This document shows, one piece after another, positions 27,450 to 37,100 of a DNA stretch of 64,000 nucleotides. The translations under genes and the position numbers were made by a program. The DNA is taken from positions 1-64,000 of the forward strand of contig NZ_FMBW01000054.1 in the NCBI RefSeq assembly GCF_900091725.1, given 5' to 3'. Within the stretch, counting starts at the first letter, position 1, and every line of letters starts with the position of its first letter. Below the pieces are notes generated by a model that worked only from the letters and a program-made list of their open reading frames with translations, did not search any database and had not been told where the DNA came from. This DNA comes from Streptomyces sp. DvalAA-43 (GTDB lineage Bacteria > Actinomycetota > Actinomycetes > Streptomycetales > Streptomycetaceae).

Positions 27450-28463
27450 TCAGCCGCCGAGCGCATGCACCTCGCTCAGGACGGCGCGCATCTGCGGTGC
27501 CGACTTCTGCGCGTAGTCACTGCCTGTGTATCCCCACCAGTCCCAGCAGCCCTGAGGATTGCCGCGCAGGAGGCTGATGTCGGTCTGCGGGTACAGGATC
27601 ACCAGATCGTTGGTGTCGGCGTACTCATTGAGATGGGACTCACGGGCGAACCGGTCGCCCACGAACTTGTTGTCGCTCATACAGCCGTGCAGGGCGACGA
27701 CCAGCTTGCACGCGGCCCCCGCCGCGCAGGAGTCGGGCGTGTAGAGGAAGCTGCTGCTTCCCATGCTGTACCACTGGGCCAGCCCCCCTGGCACGTACCG
27801 GTTCTGGTCGTGCCGGCTGATGGTGCCCGACTGGGTCGCGGCCGGAGGATTCACCCGCCCCAGCCAGTGACCCAGCATCTCCCCCTGCGGATCGTTGCCG
27901 CAGTTGATCAGGAACGGGTAGAACGTGGTGCCACAGCTCAGCGGGGCGTTGGGAGTCGGCCAGCCGTGCCCTGCCGGATCGGTGTCGTGGTAGGCGGTCC
28001 GGGCCCCGAAGTCACGGTAGAGCTGCACTCCTTCGTCACTCACCGAGGTCCGGACCAGGGGATCCTTGGTGCCGTGGTACGTGTAGACGGGCTTGCCCGC
28101 CAGGTTCGACGCCGGGTCGATCCGGCCCTCGGCCGACCAGCGGCGGACGATCTGCTCGATGCCTTCCGGATCGGTCGAGATCAGCCCCGTACCGCAGGCG
28201 ATCAGCCCCACGACGATGCCGCCCTTGCCGCAGTAGTACGGACCCGCGGCGACGATGCCCGCGCCCTTGAAGGTGCCGGAGTAGGCGACCTGGAGCTGCG
28301 AGGCCATGAAGCCGCCGGACGAGATTCCGGTGACATAGGTATCGGTGATGTTGAGCCGGGGAAGGCCGGGTTCGGCCGCATGGGCGGGGGCGGTGAGCCC
28401 CAGGGCGGCGGCCAGGACGGCCGTCAGGGTGACTGCGGCGGACCGCAGGGAGCCGACATTCAT
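27450..28463 (-). CDS. Secreted esterase of the PHA/PHB depolymerase type
   Basis: This 337-residue precursor starts at ATG 28463, 8 nt after AAGGAG. It has a signal peptide (LRSAAVTLTAVLAAALGLTA, cleavage near AHAA). The lipase box GISSGGFMAS (Ser48) lies close to the mature N-terminus, as in type 2 extracellular short-chain PHA depolymerases. YTYHGTKDPLVRTSVSD fits the catalytic Asp region and DPAGHGWPTPN the His. VVALHGCMSDNKFVGDRF and paired Cys-Gly segments near the end are also family features. It probably hydrolyses polyhydroxybutyrate or related esters outside the cell. It is divergent from a PucR-type regulator that may control it. Confidence 0.85.
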   Translation of the reverse strand: MNVGSLRSAAVTLTAVLAAALGLTAPAHAAEPGLPRLNITDTYVTGISSGGFMASQLQVAYSGTFKGAGIVAAGPYYCGKGGIVVGLIACGTGLISTDPEGIEQIVRRWSAEGRIDPASNLAGKPVYTYHGTKDPLVRTSVSDEGVQLYRDFGARTAYHDTDPAGHGWPTPNAPLSCGTTFYPFLINCGNDPQGEMLGHWLGRVNPPAATQSGTISRHDQNRYVPGGLAQWYSMGSSSFLYTPDSCAAGAACKLVVALHGCMSDNKFVGDRFARESHLNEYADTNDLVILYPQTDISLLRGNPQGCWDWWGYTGSDYAQKSAPQMRAVLSEVHALGG

Positions 28464-28658
28464 CGTGTGCACTCCTTCACTGGTGTCCGTCCGGGAAGAG
28501 GGGGGCGGAGGCCGGGTTCGCAAGGACGGACGGGGCCATGGTTGGCCGTGCGCCGCCCCGCGGGAAATGGAGGTGTGCCACGTCGTCGACGCGCGATGAG
28601 TGGAGATTTTCTCCGTCGCCCGGTGTGCACGACGGCAGGGTGCGGTATCACTGGCCGG

Positions 28659-30452
28659 GTGACGACGAAGCCGGAGACCACCGGTGCTCTGCTGCGCCTG
28701 CTGCGCGAGGAGGCCGACGAGGGGGAGTTCCGCGCGGTGGCGGCCGCACCCCGACTCGTCGACGACGCACTGGAGATACGTGCCAGGCTCGCGGCCCACC
28801 GCCGCCGGGAGGCCGCCCTCGCCGCGCTCTACGAGACGGCCGGCGACCTCGCCTCGCTGCGCGATCTGGAGGACGTCCTTCAGGCCATCGTCAGCCGCGC
28901 CCGGACCCTCGTCGGCACCGATGTCGCATATCTGCTGCTCTCCGACCCCGAGGAGGGCGACACCTACGTACGCGTCACCGACGGCATCACGACGGACGGG
29001 TTCAAGACCGGCCGGCTCGCCGCCGGAACCGGCCTCGGCGGACTGGTCGCCGCGACCGCGGTGCCCTACCACACGGCCGACTACCCCAACGACGCCCGCT
29101 TCGAGCACACCGCGTACGTGGACGGTGTCATCGGCGCGGAGGGACTGGTGGCCATCCAGGGCGTCCCGCTGAAGTTCGGCGATCAGGTGTACGGGGTGCT
29201 GTTCGCCGCCAACCGCCGTGTGCGGCCCTTCTCGCAGGACGAGGTCGACCTGCTCATCTCGCTGGCCAATCACGCCGCCCTCGCCATCGAGAACGCCACC
29301 CTTTTCGAGGAGGTCCGCAAGACGGCCGCCGTCCACGAACGGCTCACCGCCGTGGCACTCGACGGCGGCGGACCTGCGGGGCTGGCATCCGCGCTGGCCG
29401 ACGTACTGCGCGGCAGCGTCCTCGTCCTCGACGCACAGGACCGGCCGCTCGCCTCGGCGGGCGAAACACCGCCCGAACCCTCCGGCCTCGTAAGGGAGAT
29501 GGCCCAGGCCCGGACCGGCCGCGGCTCCGCAGTGCGCGGAACCATCTGCGTCACCCCCATCGTCGCAGCCGACGAACACCTCGGCACACTGCTGCTCGTA
29601 CGCGCCGGACTCGATGCCTCCGACATCCACGCCCTGGAACGGGCCGCCCAGGCGGCCGCCCTCATGCTCCTCGGCGAACGGACGGTCGCGGAGGCGGAAC
29701 ACCGGCTCCGCGGCGAGATCCTCGAAGACCTGCTCGGCGCACCGCACCGCGACCCCGAAGGGCTGCGCCGCCGGGCCGCGCTGGTCGGCCTCGACCTGGA
29801 ACGAGACCATGTGGTGCTGGTGGCCCGGGGCGGTGACACCACCAGAAGGCGCCGCATCACGGAACTGGCGGGCGGCCACGCCACCCGGCTGGGCGGAATC
29901 GCGGGCGAGTACGGCGGTAACACGGTCGTCGTCCTGCCCGGGGCCGAAGACCCGGGCGCCGCCGCCCGCACCCTCGCCGCCCTGCTGACCGAGGTGATCG
30001 GGCACCCCGTCACGGTCGGTGCGGAGCCCGCGGCCCCCGGCGCGGCGGCTCTCGTCGAGGCCCACCGCGACGCCGCCCGCTGCCTGGAGGTACTGGTCGC
30101 GCTGGACCGGGCCGGCGAAGGCGCCTGCCGGGACGATCTCGGCCTCCACGGCATACTCCTGGGCGCGGCGGCCCGCGACGAACTGGACCGCTTCGTCCGC
30201 CGTACGATCGGCCCACTGGTGCAGCACGACGAGACCCGCGGCAGCGACCTGGTACGCACCGCGGTCACCTACTTCGCCTGCGACGGCAACCTGAGCCGCA
30301 CCGCCACCGCCCTCTACGTCCATGTCAACACGCTCTACCAGCGCATCGACCGCATCTCGGTCCTGCTGGGCCCCCGGTGGCGACACGGCGACCACGCACT
30401 CCAGGTCCACCTGGCCCTCACCATGTGGCGAACGTCGGGTCAAGGTCTTTGA
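28659..30452 (+). CDS. GAF/PucR-type transcriptional regulator
   Basis: This 597-residue protein has an N-terminal helical part, a GAF domain at about residues 60-210 (YETAGDLASLRDLEDVLQAI ... VYGVLFAANRRVRPFSQDEV), a central CdaR/PucR-like region and the C-terminal PucR helix-turn-helix (YFACDGNLSRTATALYVHVN, TLYQRIDRISVLLG). I used the GTG at 28659; an ATG at 28596 also lacks a clear ribosome site. PucR-type proteins commonly activate neighbouring catabolic genes, so the divergent depolymerase gene is a candidate target. Confidence 0.85.
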   Translation: MTTKPETTGALLRLLREEADEGEFRAVAAAPRLVDDALEIRARLAAHRRREAALAALYETAGDLASLRDLEDVLQAIVSRARTLVGTDVAYLLLSDPEEGDTYVRVTDGITTDGFKTGRLAAGTGLGGLVAATAVPYHTADYPNDARFEHTAYVDGVIGAEGLVAIQGVPLKFGDQVYGVLFAANRRVRPFSQDEVDLLISLANHAALAIENATLFEEVRKTAAVHERLTAVALDGGGPAGLASALADVLRGSVLVLDAQDRPLASAGETPPEPSGLVREMAQARTGRGSAVRGTICVTPIVAADEHLGTLLLVRAGLDASDIHALERAAQAAALMLLGERTVAEAEHRLRGEILEDLLGAPHRDPEGLRRRAALVGLDLERDHVVLVARGGDTTRRRRITELAGGHATRLGGIAGEYGGNTVVVLPGAEDPGAAARTLAALLTEVIGHPVTVGAEPAAPGAAALVEAHRDAARCLEVLVALDRAGEGACRDDLGLHGILLGAAARDELDRFVRRTIGPLVQHDETRGSDLVRTAVTYFACDGNLSRTATALYVHVNTLYQRIDRISVLLGPRWRHGDHALQVHLALTMWRTSGQGL

Positions 30453-30605
30453 GAGCTGTCGCACCTTCGTTCACCGAGGCGGTTGTGATCGCGGCCAGAA
30501 TGCTCGGCCGCGGCACCGGGGACGACGGGGGTGTGGCAGGCCACACCCCAAGTGGATGGCACACCGCAGTGACCGGGCACGCACCGGTGCGACATGGTCG
30601 GCAGC

Positions 30606-31487
30606 ATGACGACAACCCCACCTCCCACCAGCACGCACGGACCAGCTCGCTCCGCAGGCATCTCCGGTCGCGTATGCGCCGCACTCGTCGCGCTCGCCGC
30701 GGTCCTGGCCCTTGCTTTCGTCATCGCGCCCCGCCCATGGGCGGCGAGCATGTCGGACGGCGACTTCCGCGATCAGCGCAATCTCATCGAGCGCCTCTCC
30801 GATGCGTTCGTCGACTACTGGGACTCCGGCGACCGGGACATTTCCCCTGACTTGAAGAACGTCATGGATTACTGGCTCCAGTACCACGTGGCCAAAGCCG
30901 TGTTCGCCGCACTCCTGCTCCTTGTGCTCATCGCGCTCGGCGTTCATCTCTGGAGGTCATTTCTGCGGGCCGACGGGCTCGGGGCGGGAAGCAGGGCCGC
31001 TCTCGCGGCGGCCGGAGGCGTCGTCACGGCGCTTGCGCTGTTCTCTTTGGCGGCGGTGATGGCCAACATCCAGGGCGCGACAGCGCCTCTGTCCTCGCTT
31101 CTGTCCATGCTGCCGATCCGCACGCCCCACGGAGAGCTCGCCGCTACGCTCGACCAGGTCAGGAAGGACCTGGCCGACTACCCGAGTGCCGGTGGGCGGA
31201 CTCCGGCCGCCGTCGAGGTGATGGTCAGTGACTTTTCCCGCTACCACGCGGTGATAGCCATGGCCGCGACGATGGTGGCGGTCGTTCTGATCGGCCTGAG
31301 TGTGGCTTCGTGGAGGAAGTCCGCGAGAACAGGGGCGTCCGACAGGCGGACAAGGCGTGTGTTCAGGTGGTTCGGTCTCCTGTCCGCCCTGTTGTCGCTG
31401 GCCGTCGTCGTTGTCGCTGTGGCCAACACGGCCACCACGGCCGATCCGGCGCCGGCGCTTCTGGGTTTCTTCAGGGGCGGGTGGTGA
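30606..31487 (+). CDS. Four-TM membrane protein of unknown function
   Basis: I do not recognise this 293-residue protein. It starts at ATG 30606 (MTTTPPPTST). Hydrophobic helices lie at VCAALVALAAVLALAFVIAP, AVFAALLLLVLIALGVHLWR, AAAGGVVTALALFSLAAVMA and YHAVIAMAATMVAVVLIGLS, with a fifth possible at LLSALLSLAVVVVAVANTAT. An acidic extracytoplasmic loop (SDGDFRDQRNLIERLSDAFV) follows the first helix. The 3' end overlaps the convergent response-regulator gene by 17 bp. The layout resembles small transporter-less membrane proteins common in Streptomyces; no catalytic motif is seen. Confidence 0.7.
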   Translation: MTTTPPPTSTHGPARSAGISGRVCAALVALAAVLALAFVIAPRPWAASMSDGDFRDQRNLIERLSDAFVDYWDSGDRDISPDLKNVMDYWLQYHVAKAVFAALLLLVLIALGVHLWRSFLRADGLGAGSRAALAAAGGVVTALALFSLAAVMANIQGATAPLSSLLSMLPIRTPHGELAATLDQVRKDLADYPSAGGRTPAAVEVMVSDFSRYHAVIAMAATMVAVVLIGLSVASWRKSARTGASDRRTRRVFRWFGLLSALLSLAVVVVAVANTATTADPAPALLGFFRGGW

Positions 31488-32205
31488 CGGGCCGCCGCCA
31501 GGCGTCGAGGTAGGCGAGGACGGCGAGCACCCGGCGGTGCCGGGCGTCGTCGGGCGGCAGGGAGAGCTTCGCGAAGATATTGCCGATGTGCTTTTCCACC
31601 GCGCTGTTGGAGAGCACCAGCCGCCGGGCGATGGCCATATTGGAATGGCCCTCGGCGATCAGTGCCAGCAGCTGCCGTTCACGCGGGGTCAGCGCGCCCA
31701 GCGGGTCGTTCCGGCCCTGTCCGGCGAGCAACTGGGCGACGACCTGAGGATCGAGCACCGTCCCGCCACGGGCGACCCGGTCCAGGGCGTCCAGGAACTC
31801 CTCGACCTTGGCGACCCGGTCCTTGAGCAGATAGCCGACGGCGCCGGAACCGTCCGCGAGCAGGTCGGTCGCGTAGGACATCTCCACGTACTGGCTGAGT
31901 ACCAGCATGGGCGCGCCGGGCAGTTGCCCGCGGGCGGTGACCGCCGCCCGCAGGCCCTCGTCCGTATGTGTCGGCGGCATCCGCACATCGACGACCGACA
32001 CGTCCGGGCGGTGTGCGAGCACCGCCTCGACCAGGGCGGGGCCGTCACCGACCGCCGCCACCACCTCGTGACCGTCCTCGGTGAGCAGGCGGACCAGCCC
32101 CTCGCGCAGTAGCACCGCGTCATCGGCGACGACGATCCGCAGCGGAGCGCGGACCGAGAGGCCCGGCAGGGCCCCGGACGTCGGTTCGTCCGAGCTCAGT
32201 GACAT
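31471..32205 (-). CDS. NarL/FixJ-type response regulator
   Basis: This 244-residue protein has a receiver domain with the acidic pair in IVVADDAVLL and phosphoacceptor Asp73 (VSVVDVRMPP), a Lys in GYLLKDRVAKVEEF, and a C-terminal LuxR HTH (LGALTPRERQLLALIAEGHS, NMAIARRLVLSNSAVEKHIG). The ATG at 32205 has GGAG 5 nt upstream and lies 10 bp inside the end of the kinase gene, so the two are coupled. Confidence 0.95.
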   Translation of the reverse strand: MSLSSDEPTSGALPGLSVRAPLRIVVADDAVLLREGLVRLLTEDGHEVVAAVGDGPALVEAVLAHRPDVSVVDVRMPPTHTDEGLRAAVTARGQLPGAPMLVLSQYVEMSYATDLLADGSGAVGYLLKDRVAKVEEFLDALDRVARGGTVLDPQVVAQLLAGQGRNDPLGALTPRERQLLALIAEGHSNMAIARRLVLSNSAVEKHIGNIFAKLSLPPDDARHRRVLAVLAYLDAWRRPVTTRP

Positions 32206-33533
32206 GGCAACTCCGCACCCACCGTCGTCGGGCCGCCACCGGGACTCTCGACCCGCAGCCGGCCGCCGACCGCGTGCACCCGGTCGGCCAACCCCTGTAG
32301 CCCATGTCCCTTGGCCAAGGCCGCGCCTCCCACTCCGTCGTCCGTCACCCAGATCCGCAGCACTTCCTCAGTGTGGCGCATCCCGACGGTGCATCGGCCG
32401 GCGTGGCTGTGCTTGGCCACGTTCGTCAGTGCCTCGGCGACCACGAAATAGGCGGCCGTCTCGACGGCGGCATCGAGCCCACCGCTCAAAGGGCCGGCGT
32501 CGAGCTCCACCGGTACGACGCAACGCGCGGCGAGGGCGGAGAGCGCCTCACGCAGTCCACGGTCGGTGAGGACCGGTGGGGCGATGCCCCGTGACAGGGC
32601 CCGTAGCTCCTCCAACGCCTCCTGGGTCTGGACCACCGCATCGGCGAGTGCGGCCCGGACGAGCTCCGGCTTCCTGTCGAAGTTGTGCTGGGCGCGGCCC
32701 AGTTCCATCGCCAGACGGACCAGCTGCTGTTGGGGACCGTCGTGGATGTCGCGTTCGAGCCGGCGCAGGGCGGCCACCTCGGCGGTCACTGCCGCGACGG
32801 CCTGCGCGCGGGCGGTGTCGCGCTCCTGTTCCAGCCCGCTGATCCTGCGGTACAACGCGGACGTGCTGGACAGCAGCGCCTGCCCGAGACCGGCCTGGGC
32901 GGCGACGCACGCCCGGGTCAGCAGCGGCAGGGTGCACAGCAGCAGGACGCCGACCGTGATCGCGAAGACGACCCGGTCGGCCGGCGACGTCAGCCCCAGA
33001 CTCAGGGCGACATGGGACTGGTCGCTGCCCGCGTACAGGGTCATGGGCCGCAACGACCCGGGCGTGACCTGACTGCGCAGCGGGTACGTCACGGTCGCGA
33101 CTCCCACGAACCACCACAGCGCCGTCACCACGGAGGTGACCACTACGACGGGGAGCACGAACACCGCGTGCGCCAGATCGAGCCACAGCCACGGGTCCGC
33201 CGAATCGGCCGTCCCTTGCGGCCTCGGCCGCCGACCCGCCCCCTGCGTCCCACCGGCCCGGGACCGGACCTGGCCGATCCGCCACCACTCCAGATCGCCG
33301 GGCCACCGAGCGAGTGCCAGAGCCCGCTCGGCGACGGGCGACCACCTCGGCGACAACGAACCGATCGCTCCGGCGCCCAGTCCGCAGACCACCAGGAGAA
33401 GTCCGGCAGTGGCGCTCAACGGCGCGGTGAGGAGATACAGCGACTCCGCCAGCGTGCGACGCCCGACACGAACGATGAACCTGGCACGTGGCCGCCACCG
33501 AACCGCAGCCACGGAAGGCAACGACTCAACCAT
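32196..33533 (-). CDS. Membrane sensor histidine kinase (HisKA_3 family)
   Basis: This 445-residue kinase starts at ATG 33533 (MVESLPSV). It has four to five TM segments in the first 210 residues (ESLYLLTAPLSATAGLLLVV, AHAVFVLPVVVVTSVVTALW, VVFAITVGVLLLCTLPLLTR) with a PspC/DUF1707-like sensor layout. A dimerisation helix carries phosphoacceptor His264 in RLERDIHDGPQQQLV. The ATPase motifs are ALTNVAKHSHA, VTDDGVGG and KGHGLQGLADRVHAVGG. It phosphorylates the response regulator encoded next. The stimulus is unknown. Confidence 0.93.
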   Translation of the reverse strand: MVESLPSVAAVRWRPRARFIVRVGRRTLAESLYLLTAPLSATAGLLLVVCGLGAGAIGSLSPRWSPVAERALALARWPGDLEWWRIGQVRSRAGGTQGAGRRPRPQGTADSADPWLWLDLAHAVFVLPVVVVTSVVTALWWFVGVATVTYPLRSQVTPGSLRPMTLYAGSDQSHVALSLGLTSPADRVVFAITVGVLLLCTLPLLTRACVAAQAGLGQALLSSTSALYRRISGLEQERDTARAQAVAAVTAEVAALRRLERDIHDGPQQQLVRLAMELGRAQHNFDRKPELVRAALADAVVQTQEALEELRALSRGIAPPVLTDRGLREALSALAARCVVPVELDAGPLSGGLDAAVETAAYFVVAEALTNVAKHSHAGRCTVGMRHTEEVLRIWVTDDGVGGAALAKGHGLQGLADRVHAVGGRLRVESPGGGPTTVGAELPCH

Positions 33534-33862
33534 CCGGACAGCATAGTGTCGCCCCGACCAGGACCTCTGATCGATCGGGTCGGGCCCGAGGCGCACCACG
33601 ACGACCGCTTGGACAGTGACCGTCGGGGTGGTGGCCCCGGCTCACCGCACATCTGTCCGGCCGCCGCGCATCTACCTCAGGGCCGATGCGGCGGGCCACT
33701 ATGTTTCCCGTGCCCCTGCCGGAGACGGGCCTCGTCTGCCGACCGGGCGGCCTCGTCCGCCGCCCCGGCCGGGCTCACCCGGTACCGCACCGCCTCGGCC
33801 GGGATCAGCGGTCCCGCAACGCCCGGTCCCAGGTCCCCCACCCCACTGAAGGAGCCCTCGTC
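33534..33862. other. Intergenic region between divergent kinase and P450 genes
   Basis: These 329 bp hold no supported gene. The left part should contain the two-component promoter. A longer reading frame runs into the P450 gene from 33686, but its first 59 codons encode low-complexity Arg/Pro sequence and the GTG at 33863 is far better supported. Confidence 0.5.
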
Positions 33863-35089
33863 GTGCCCGAACAGCAGCCCTTCGTCCTTGACCCCACCGG
33901 CGCCGACCACCACGCCGAGCACCTTGCCCTGCGTGCCCGCGGGGCGGCCACGCTCGTGGACATCCTCGGGGTGACCGCGTGGTCCGTCTCCGATCCCGGC
34001 CTCCTGAAACAACTCCTGATGCGTGCGGACGTCTCCAAGGATGCTCGTGCGCACTGGCCGGCCTTCGCCGACACGGTCACCACCTGGCCCCTCGCTCTCT
34101 GGGTGGCGGTCGACAACATGTTCACGGCCCACGGCAGCGACCACCGCCGTCTGCGACGACTGATCGCCCCTGCCCTGTCGGCCCGCCGAATCGCCGCCCT
34201 GACCCCCGTCGTCGAAGACCTCGTCACCGGCATCCTCGACGACCTGGACGTCCTCCCGGCCGGCGAAGTGGTCGACCTGCGCGAGCACGTGGCCTATCCG
34301 CTGCCGATCGCGGTCATCGGTCGCATGATGGGCCTCTCCTCCGTCGAGCTGAGCGGTCTGCGTACGGTGGTGGACCGGGTGTTCGCCACCACCCTCTCCG
34401 CTGACGAAGCCGCGGCGAACACGGCGGCTCTCTACCGGCTCCTCGACGAATTGATCGCCGCGAAGCGGTCCTCGCCCGGCGACGACATGACCTCCCTCCT
34501 GATCGCCACCCGGGACGAGGACGGCGATGGGAGCGTTCTCACCGACGCCGAATTGCGCGGCACCCTCGTGCTGGTGATCAGCGCCGGATACGAGACGACC
34601 GTCAACGTCATCGACCAGGCGATCACATCCCTGCTGGCCGACCCGGAGCAGCTGGCCCACGTCCGCGCCGGCCGGTGCGGCTGGAGTGATGTCGTCGAGG
34701 AGACGTTGCGCCACGAGCCGGCCATCAAGCACCTGCCCCTGCGGTACGCGCTCAAGGACATCCCCCTGCCCGGTGGGCAGACCATCCGGACCGGGGAGGC
34801 GATCCTCGCGTCCTACGCCGCCGCCAACCGCCACCCGGACTGGCACGGTGAGAACGCCGACGTCTTCGACGCCACCCGAACCATCAAGGATCACCTCGCT
34901 TTCGGGCATGGCGTCCACTTCTGCCTCGGCGCGCCCCTCGCCCGCCTCGAAGTCGTGGCTGCCCTGCGTCAGCTGTTCGCACGCTTTCCGGACGCCCAAC
35001 TCGCTGTACCTGCCGGGGAACTTCGGCCTCTGCCCACCTTGATCAGCAACGGGCACGTGGAGCTGCCCGTCCGCCTGCGGCCGGCATGA
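33863..35089 (+). CDS. Cytochrome P450 (CYP107-like soluble bacterial type)
   Basis: This 408-residue protein starts at GTG 33863, 8 nt after GAAGGAG. All P450 landmarks are present: I-helix oxygen-binding ISAGYETTVN, ExxR as EETLR (E280-R283), and the heme loop FGHGVHFCLGAPLARLE with Cys354 as iron ligand. The spacing and the GHGVHFCLG loop are typical of actinobacterial class I P450s, which need separate ferredoxin and reductase. No redox partner or biosynthetic cluster is adjacent, so the substrate is unknown. Confidence 0.95.
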   Translation: MPEQQPFVLDPTGADHHAEHLALRARGAATLVDILGVTAWSVSDPGLLKQLLMRADVSKDARAHWPAFADTVTTWPLALWVAVDNMFTAHGSDHRRLRRLIAPALSARRIAALTPVVEDLVTGILDDLDVLPAGEVVDLREHVAYPLPIAVIGRMMGLSSVELSGLRTVVDRVFATTLSADEAAANTAALYRLLDELIAAKRSSPGDDMTSLLIATRDEDGDGSVLTDAELRGTLVLVISAGYETTVNVIDQAITSLLADPEQLAHVRAGRCGWSDVVEETLRHEPAIKHLPLRYALKDIPLPGGQTIRTGEAILASYAAANRHPDWHGENADVFDATRTIKDHLAFGHGVHFCLGAPLARLEVVAALRQLFARFPDAQLAVPAGELRPLPTLISNGHVELPVRLRPA

Positions 35090-35140
35090 CGCATGATGCA
35101 GATCACGCGTCCTGCGCGGTGCGGATCACGGCACCGCCCG

Positions 35141-35656
35141 TCAGACCCCCAGAGTGCGAGCCGTGAACCCGGCACGGCCGGCGAGCGCCGTCAACTCCTC
35201 GGCCCGCGCCGCGCGCAGACACACCACCGGGTAGCAGTCCGATTCGATGTCGAGGACAGCGAGCGCCGCACCGACATCGCGATAGCGCCGACCGCAGGCC
35301 GCCAGGAAATCGTACGTCGGCAGGGACATCTCGTCGGCGTCGAACAGCACCCAGGGGTCCACGGACGGCCGGGAGTCGAGCAGCTTCAACTGGGCCCGGA
35401 TCTCCTGCGGATCCTCCTTCCAGTCGAATTCCGCGAGCAGCTGGTGGTCATAGAGCGCATCCACGAGCGCTATCCATGCGAGTTCCGCGATGGGCTCGTG
35501 GATGCCGCGGTCATCCAGCCGGCTCGCGTGCGTCCGCACATAGCTCTCGGGATCGTCGTGGGCGTGCAACATCCGTTCGACGACGCGCGGATGGGCTGGG
35601 GCGAGAAGCGATGCCGTGGCCTCCAACGAGGTACGGGCAGTGGCGGTGCCGGACAT
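35141..35656 (-). CDS. Conserved hypothetical protein, possibly DUF6630-like
   Basis: This 171-residue cytoplasmic protein starts at ATG 35656, 8 nt after AAGGAG. It has a helical first half (RVVERMLHAHDDPESYVRTH, ELAWIALVDALYDHQLLAEF) and a conserved-looking block DWKEDPQEIRAQLKLLDSRP, then ALAVLDIESDCYPVVCLRAA. The WxALxDAL...DWKxxP...DxxSDxYP pattern recalls DUF6630 proteins, some of which occur near polymorphic toxins. No toxin is seen nearby. Function unknown. Confidence 0.65.
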   Translation of the reverse strand: MSGTATARTSLEATASLLAPAHPRVVERMLHAHDDPESYVRTHASRLDDRGIHEPIAELAWIALVDALYDHQLLAEFDWKEDPQEIRAQLKLLDSRPSVDPWVLFDADEMSLPTYDFLAACGRRYRDVGAALAVLDIESDCYPVVCLRAARAEELTALAGRAGFTARTLGV

Positions 35657-35858
35657 GGTGTGCGCTCCTTGGGCGGTCGTGCGGCCGAGGCCGTCGTCCG
35701 GGCGAGGGCGTTCTCCCGGGCGGTCATGAAGAAGCCTGGCACAGGGGTATGACAACGGAACGTCGCGCCGGCCCGCCCCGGCCCCGACTCCTTCCCGACA
35801 CACCCCACCTCTGACCAGCCGGGCCGAATCATCCCCGGGTGGAGGGACGAGGTGGAGC

Positions 35859-37070
35859 TCACCGCCAGAGCTGTTCGCCGAGCGTCCCGGCGGACGCCGC
35901 GCCGGGCAGTACGTAGGCCACGGCCGAGGCCCGGTGCTGGAGGAACGGCGTGAGGGCGTCGCGGGCGGCCAGCCGGTTCTGGACGCGGGTGAACTGGGCG
36001 GATTCGCGCATGAAGGCACAGAAGAGAAGGCCACGGTCGGTCGGGCCGTCGTCGTAGCTGTAGCTGCGGCGGAGCATACGGGCACCGCCGTCGAAGCGGG
36101 GGCTGGCGAGACGTACGTGGGCGGTGGCGGGGATGACGTAGGAACCGTCGGGGTTCTTGGCGTAGATGTCCGGCTCGTCATGTTCGGCGGTGCCGCTGAG
36201 GGCGACACCGTCGACGGTACGGCGGCCTATCGCCCGGTCGCGCGCGCTCTCGGAGAGCGCCGCGAAGCCGGTGACATCCATGCGGATCCTGCGGTAGACC
36301 AGAACGGTGCCGTTCCCGTGGGTTCCTGGAGGGCCCCAGACCCACTGCTCGGCGGCCGCGTGATCGGGGTTGGCGGTCCCGTCCTTGGAGCCGAACAGGT
36401 TGCGTGGGGTGGTGCCCGGGGCCGCGTGGGGCAGGAAGCCGGACTGTGTCCAGCGAGGCACGGCGCCGGCGGCGTGGGCGGCCCTGCCGACGAGTTCGGC
36501 GACGACGGTGAGCGTCCAGCGGTCGGCTGCGCACAGTTGGACCAGAAGATCGCCGTTGCTGCGGCGCGGATCGAGGCGGTCGCCGGGGAATTGCGGCAAC
36601 TCCTTTAGTGAGGCAGGGACATCGAGGTCGAGCCGAGCGGCGAGAGCGGGACCGATGCCGACCAGGGAGGCGAGCCGGGTCGTGCCACCGCCCTGGAGCC
36701 GAGGGTCGGACGGGGCGTCGGAGGCGGCGGTGGCGAGCGTGCTGGTCAGCGCGCCGAGGACGCTGCGAAGGGCCTTCCGGTCGGCGGCGGTCGTGGTCTG
36801 GGGGAGGTCGAAGGAAAGCAGGTGCGTCGCCGGTTGCTGGGGCGCCGTGACGCCTGCCTGTCGGGCGCCGTGGAAGGGAACCGCGGCCTCGGCCGGCGGG
36901 GCGCCCGCGGTGGCACGGCCGGCTGTCCGGTCGCCTCTCGCCAGTTGGTCCGCTGCCGCGCCGACCCCGGCGGCCAGCACCGCTCCGGCTGCGAGCAGTG
37001 CCCTACGCCGCCCGGGACCGGTTGCCGCGGGGCGGGACGGATCCTGCGCATTTCCCTGTTCGGTGGGCAT
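35859..37070 (-). CDS. Tat-exported Dyp-type heme peroxidase (EfeB-like)
   Basis: This 403-residue precursor starts at ATG 37070. It carries a twin-arginine signal (GRRRALLAAGAVLAAGVGAA, Arg at 21-23). The Dyp signature GxxDG appears as LFGSKDGTANPD near residue 226, and the distal heme region as VYRRIRMDVTGFAALSESAR. Other family blocks are PQFPGDRLDPRRSNGDLLVQ and RGLLFCAFMRESAQFTRVQN. Such exported enzymes oxidise dyes, heme or lignin-like substrates in the envelope; in EfeUOB systems they serve iron uptake, but no EfeU or EfeO gene is adjacent. Only 30 bp separate its start from the divergent lipoprotein gene. Confidence 0.9.
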   Translation of the reverse strand: MPTEQGNAQDPSRPAATGPGRRRALLAAGAVLAAGVGAAADQLARGDRTAGRATAGAPPAEAAVPFHGARQAGVTAPQQPATHLLSFDLPQTTTAADRKALRSVLGALTSTLATAASDAPSDPRLQGGGTTRLASLVGIGPALAARLDLDVPASLKELPQFPGDRLDPRRSNGDLLVQLCAADRWTLTVVAELVGRAAHAAGAVPRWTQSGFLPHAAPGTTPRNLFGSKDGTANPDHAAAEQWVWGPPGTHGNGTVLVYRRIRMDVTGFAALSESARDRAIGRRTVDGVALSGTAEHDEPDIYAKNPDGSYVIPATAHVRLASPRFDGGARMLRRSYSYDDGPTDRGLLFCAFMRESAQFTRVQNRLAARDALTPFLQHRASAVAYVLPGAASAGTLGEQLWR

Positions 37071-37100
37071 AGGCCTATTGGAGACGATAAAACATCTGAC

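Noticed and set aside
28464..30464. Upstream extension of the depolymerase frame, antisense to the PucR gene
   Set aside because: The depolymerase signal peptide and AAGGAG fix its start at 28463; the rest is the antisense shadow of the PucR-type gene.
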